Assembly: GCA_002914805.1 (NCBI GenBank)
Contig: JXTB01000290.1
Coordinates: 73,386 to 137,385 of the forward strand
Direction: 5' to 3'
DNA: 64,000 nucleotides
DNA from: Parasponia andersonii
Lineage: Eukaryota > Streptophyta > Magnoliopsida > Rosales > Cannabaceae
The position numbers were made by a program, and so were the translations under genes. Shown here one piece after another: positions 61,850-64,000 of this stretch (within the stretch, counting starts at the first letter, position 1; each line of letters begins with the position of its first letter). A model generated the notes under the pieces. The model was given only the letters and a program-made list of their open reading frames with translations, was not told the origin of the DNA and searched no databases.

Positions 61850-63170
61850 TAAAGCACCATATAGAATGGCTCCAGCAGAGTTGAAGGAATTAAAGGTACA
61901 ATTATAGGATCTTTTGGACAAGGGTTTCATACATCCAAGGTTTTCACCATGGGGTGCTCCAGTGTTATTCGAAAAGAAGAAAGATGGAACTATGAGGCTT
62001 TGTATTAATTATAGAGAGTTAAATAAGGTTACAATCAAGAATAAATATCCTCTCCCTAGAATTGATGATTTGTTTGATCAGTTACAAGGTGCTTCAGTAT
62101 TTTCCAAGATTGATTTAAGATCGGGATATTATCAACTAAAGATTAAGCAAGAAGATATTCCTAAGACTGCTTTTAGGACGAGATATGGGCACTATGAGTT
62201 TTTATGATGCCCTTCGGTTCAACTAATTCTCCGGCTACTTTTATGGATATGATGAACAGAGTATTCAAGGATTCCTTGGATAGTTTTGTTATAGCATTCA
62301 TTGATGATATTTTGATCTACTCACGCTCAAGGGAGGAGCATATGGAGCATTTGAGAATAGCTTTGAGGATCCTAAAAGAAAAGCAGTTGTATGCAAAGTT
62401 TAAGAAATGTGATTTCTGGTTGGAGAAAGTTATCTTCCTTGGTCATGTAGTGTCTAGAAATGGTATTTCTGTAGACCCAACAAAGGTTGAAGCTGTAAGT
62501 AATTGGTCAAGACCTACAAATATTTCAGAGATTCGTAGTTTCTTTGGATTGGCTGGTTACTATAGAAGATTCATAGAAGGATTTTCTAGGTTGGCTTCTC
62601 CATTGACTCATTGACTAGAAAGAACGTGAAATTTTATTGGGATGATAATTGTCAAAAGAGTTTTCAAGAGTTAAAGAAATGTTTGGTCACAGCTCCGATA
62701 CTTTCTATACCCACTTGATCAGGAGGATTTGTTGTTTACAGTGATACTTCTAAGAATGGTCTAGGCTGTGTTCTGATGCAAAATGGTAAGGTTATCACCT
62801 TTACTTCTAGGCAATTAAAAGAATATGAAAAGAAATATCCTACTCATGATTTGGAGCTAGCAGCAGTCGTTTTTGCACTAAAGATTTGGAGACATTATCT
62901 TTATGGAGAAAGATGTCAAATTTATATAGACCATCAAATCTCAAGTATTTCTTTAGCCAAAAGGAACTGAATATGAGACAGAGAAGATGGCTTGAACTAG
63001 CAAAAGACTACGATTGTGAAATTAACTATCATCCAGGGAAAGCTAATGTGGTTGCAGATACTCTAAGTAGAAAGTCATTAGCTACTATGTCACTTAAGTA
63101 TGTTGATCAGAAACATCTTTTGATGGATTTGCATCGATTGGAATCAGAGATTGTGCCTATAGGTTTAATG
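61850..63170 (+). pseudogene. B-like reverse transcriptase-RNase H (relic)
   Basis: In order: [60 protein letters not shown], the catalytic box [12 protein letters not shown] near 62.31 kb, [40 protein letters not shown], then RNase H with [20 protein letters not shown] and [18 protein letters not shown], and the [18 protein letters not shown] end. Broken. Confidence 0.92.
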
Positions 63171-63439
63171 TAGAAATTAGCAGCTCTTACCTTGCAACCT
63201 ACAATTTTAGAGAGAATCAAACAAGGCCAGAATATAGATTCCTATTTGATAAGCTTAAAGACTAAGACAGAGTTTGGAAAGGAGGTGCCCTTCCAAATTT
63301 CTAGTGACGATGTAATTAGATACAGAAATAGACTCTGTGTACCATACGGAACAATTAGAAAAGAGATAGAAGCTCACACTACTCCCTTCTCTGTGCCTCT
63401 TGGTACTACAAAGATGTATAGGGATTTGAAAATGCATTA

Positions 63440-64000
63440 CCGGTAGCCAAGTATGAAGAAAGATGTGATTGAGTTTGTAGAACAATGTCTCATATGCCAG
63501 CAAGTTAAAGCTGAACATCAAAGACCTGTTGGTATATTGAAGCCTATACATGTGCCACAATGGAAATAGGAAGAGATTGCTATAGATTTGGTGGTTGGAC
63601 TTCCTAAGACAAATAAAGGCCATGATACTATTTAGGTTATTATGGATAGATATACTAAGTCAACCCATTTCTTATCGATTAAAGTGACTTATAGTTTTGA
63701 TCAGTTGGCTCGGTTATATGTTCAAGAAATCATTAGACTTCATGGTGTTCCAAAGGTTATTATTTCTGACCGAGATGCTAGATTCACTTCAAAATTCTTG
63801 AAGAGGGTTCAGGAGGCTATGGGTACAAAACTAGCATTCAATATAGATTTTCATCCTCAAACAGATGGACAATCAAAGAGAACCATACAGACTCTTGAGC
63901 ATATGCTTAGAGCTTGTGTGTTAGATTTTCATGGATCTTGGAGCAGATACTTGCCACTAATAGAATTTGCCTACAACAATATTTATCAAGCTTTAATTGA
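63440..64000 (+). pseudogene. B-like integrase (relic, runs off window)
   Basis: The zinc-binding side CLICQQVKAEHQRP (near 63.49 kb) is followed by core segments around HGVPKVIISDRDARFTSKF, the FHPQTDGQSKRTIQTLE segment and LPLIEFAYNN close to the window end. The chromodomain, if present, lies beyond base 64000. Confidence 0.88.

Larger units (their letters stand above)
60212..64000 (+). mobile_element. Plus-strand B-like chromovirus relic, cut by window edge
   Basis: Gag-pol of a Ty3/gypsy element closely related to element B but on the plus strand. It begins near the gag start, directly beside a family-A LTR, with no LTR or primer site of its own visible, and runs off the window within integrase. 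Gag, knuckles, protease, reverse transcriptase, RNase H and integrase follow in normal order. Broken about ten times or more. Whether a 3' LTR exists lies beyond the window. Confidence 0.93.

Overview
The window looks like gene-poor, repeat-packed chromatin from a flowering plant, probably a eudicot. The evidence is the very AT-rich base composition, the dominance of Ty3/gypsy LTR retrotransposons of the plant chromovirus type (Tekay/Del-like: integrase followed by a chromodomain, tRNA-iMet primer sites, LTRs of 2.4-3.7 kb that often open TGTAACA), and a CACTA DNA-transposon end. I found no host protein gene, tRNA, rRNA or CRISPR array. Every protein-coding trace I can name belongs to decayed retroelements. 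I call the LTR families A to E for this window only.

Layout. 1-239: right end of a CACTA-like DNA transposon with GGCGCC-rich subterminal repeats. 240-1441: anonymous AT-rich DNA. 1442-1641: a 100-bp tandem duplication that runs into a family-A LTR. 1628-5376: two family-A LTR segments head to head, forming a large inverted repeat, followed on the plus strand by a primer site and gag-side relics (5377-6900). 7085-17760: element B (minus strand), structurally complete, with two ~3-kb LTRs, chromodomain integrase and a perfect ATCAG target duplication. 17874-32260: one family-D solo LTR, itself split by an unidentified 1.6-kb insertion (18797-20401) and by element C (22658-32030, minus strand, TAATT duplication). 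32261-32920: remnant, perhaps an old Copia-type LTR. 32921-50406: element D (minus strand). Its lower LTR contains a family-A solo LTR (34790-38503) and its upper LTR contains the mosaic LTR E (46475-49918), both at essentially the same LTR position. 50407-60209: family-A parts, namely a plus-strand LTR piece, minus-strand gag/protease relics and a minus-strand LTR. That last LTR is split by another complete family-A solo LTR (54900-58551, CATGC duplication). 60212-64000: a plus-strand gag-pol relic close to element B, cut by the window edge.

History. Nesting gives an order: D copies are older than C, E and the A solo LTR that split them, and the A LTR at 54436-60209 is older than the A solo LTR inside it. 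By eye, over the first ~250 aligned LTR bases, the two LTRs differ by about 7% in B, 11% in D and 13% in C, so all insertions are probably millions of years old. All internal regions are broken, and I treat them as fossils.

Most unusual points: (1) the two LTRs of one element (D) are each interrupted at the same internal site by different LTRs; (2) LTR E joins a D-like promoter half to an A-like U5 half, with the join inside a segment the families share; (3) the families share an almost perfect 5' splice-donor sequence in their LTRs; (4) family A shows a gag-like extra reading region upstream of gag. No non-transposon system was found.
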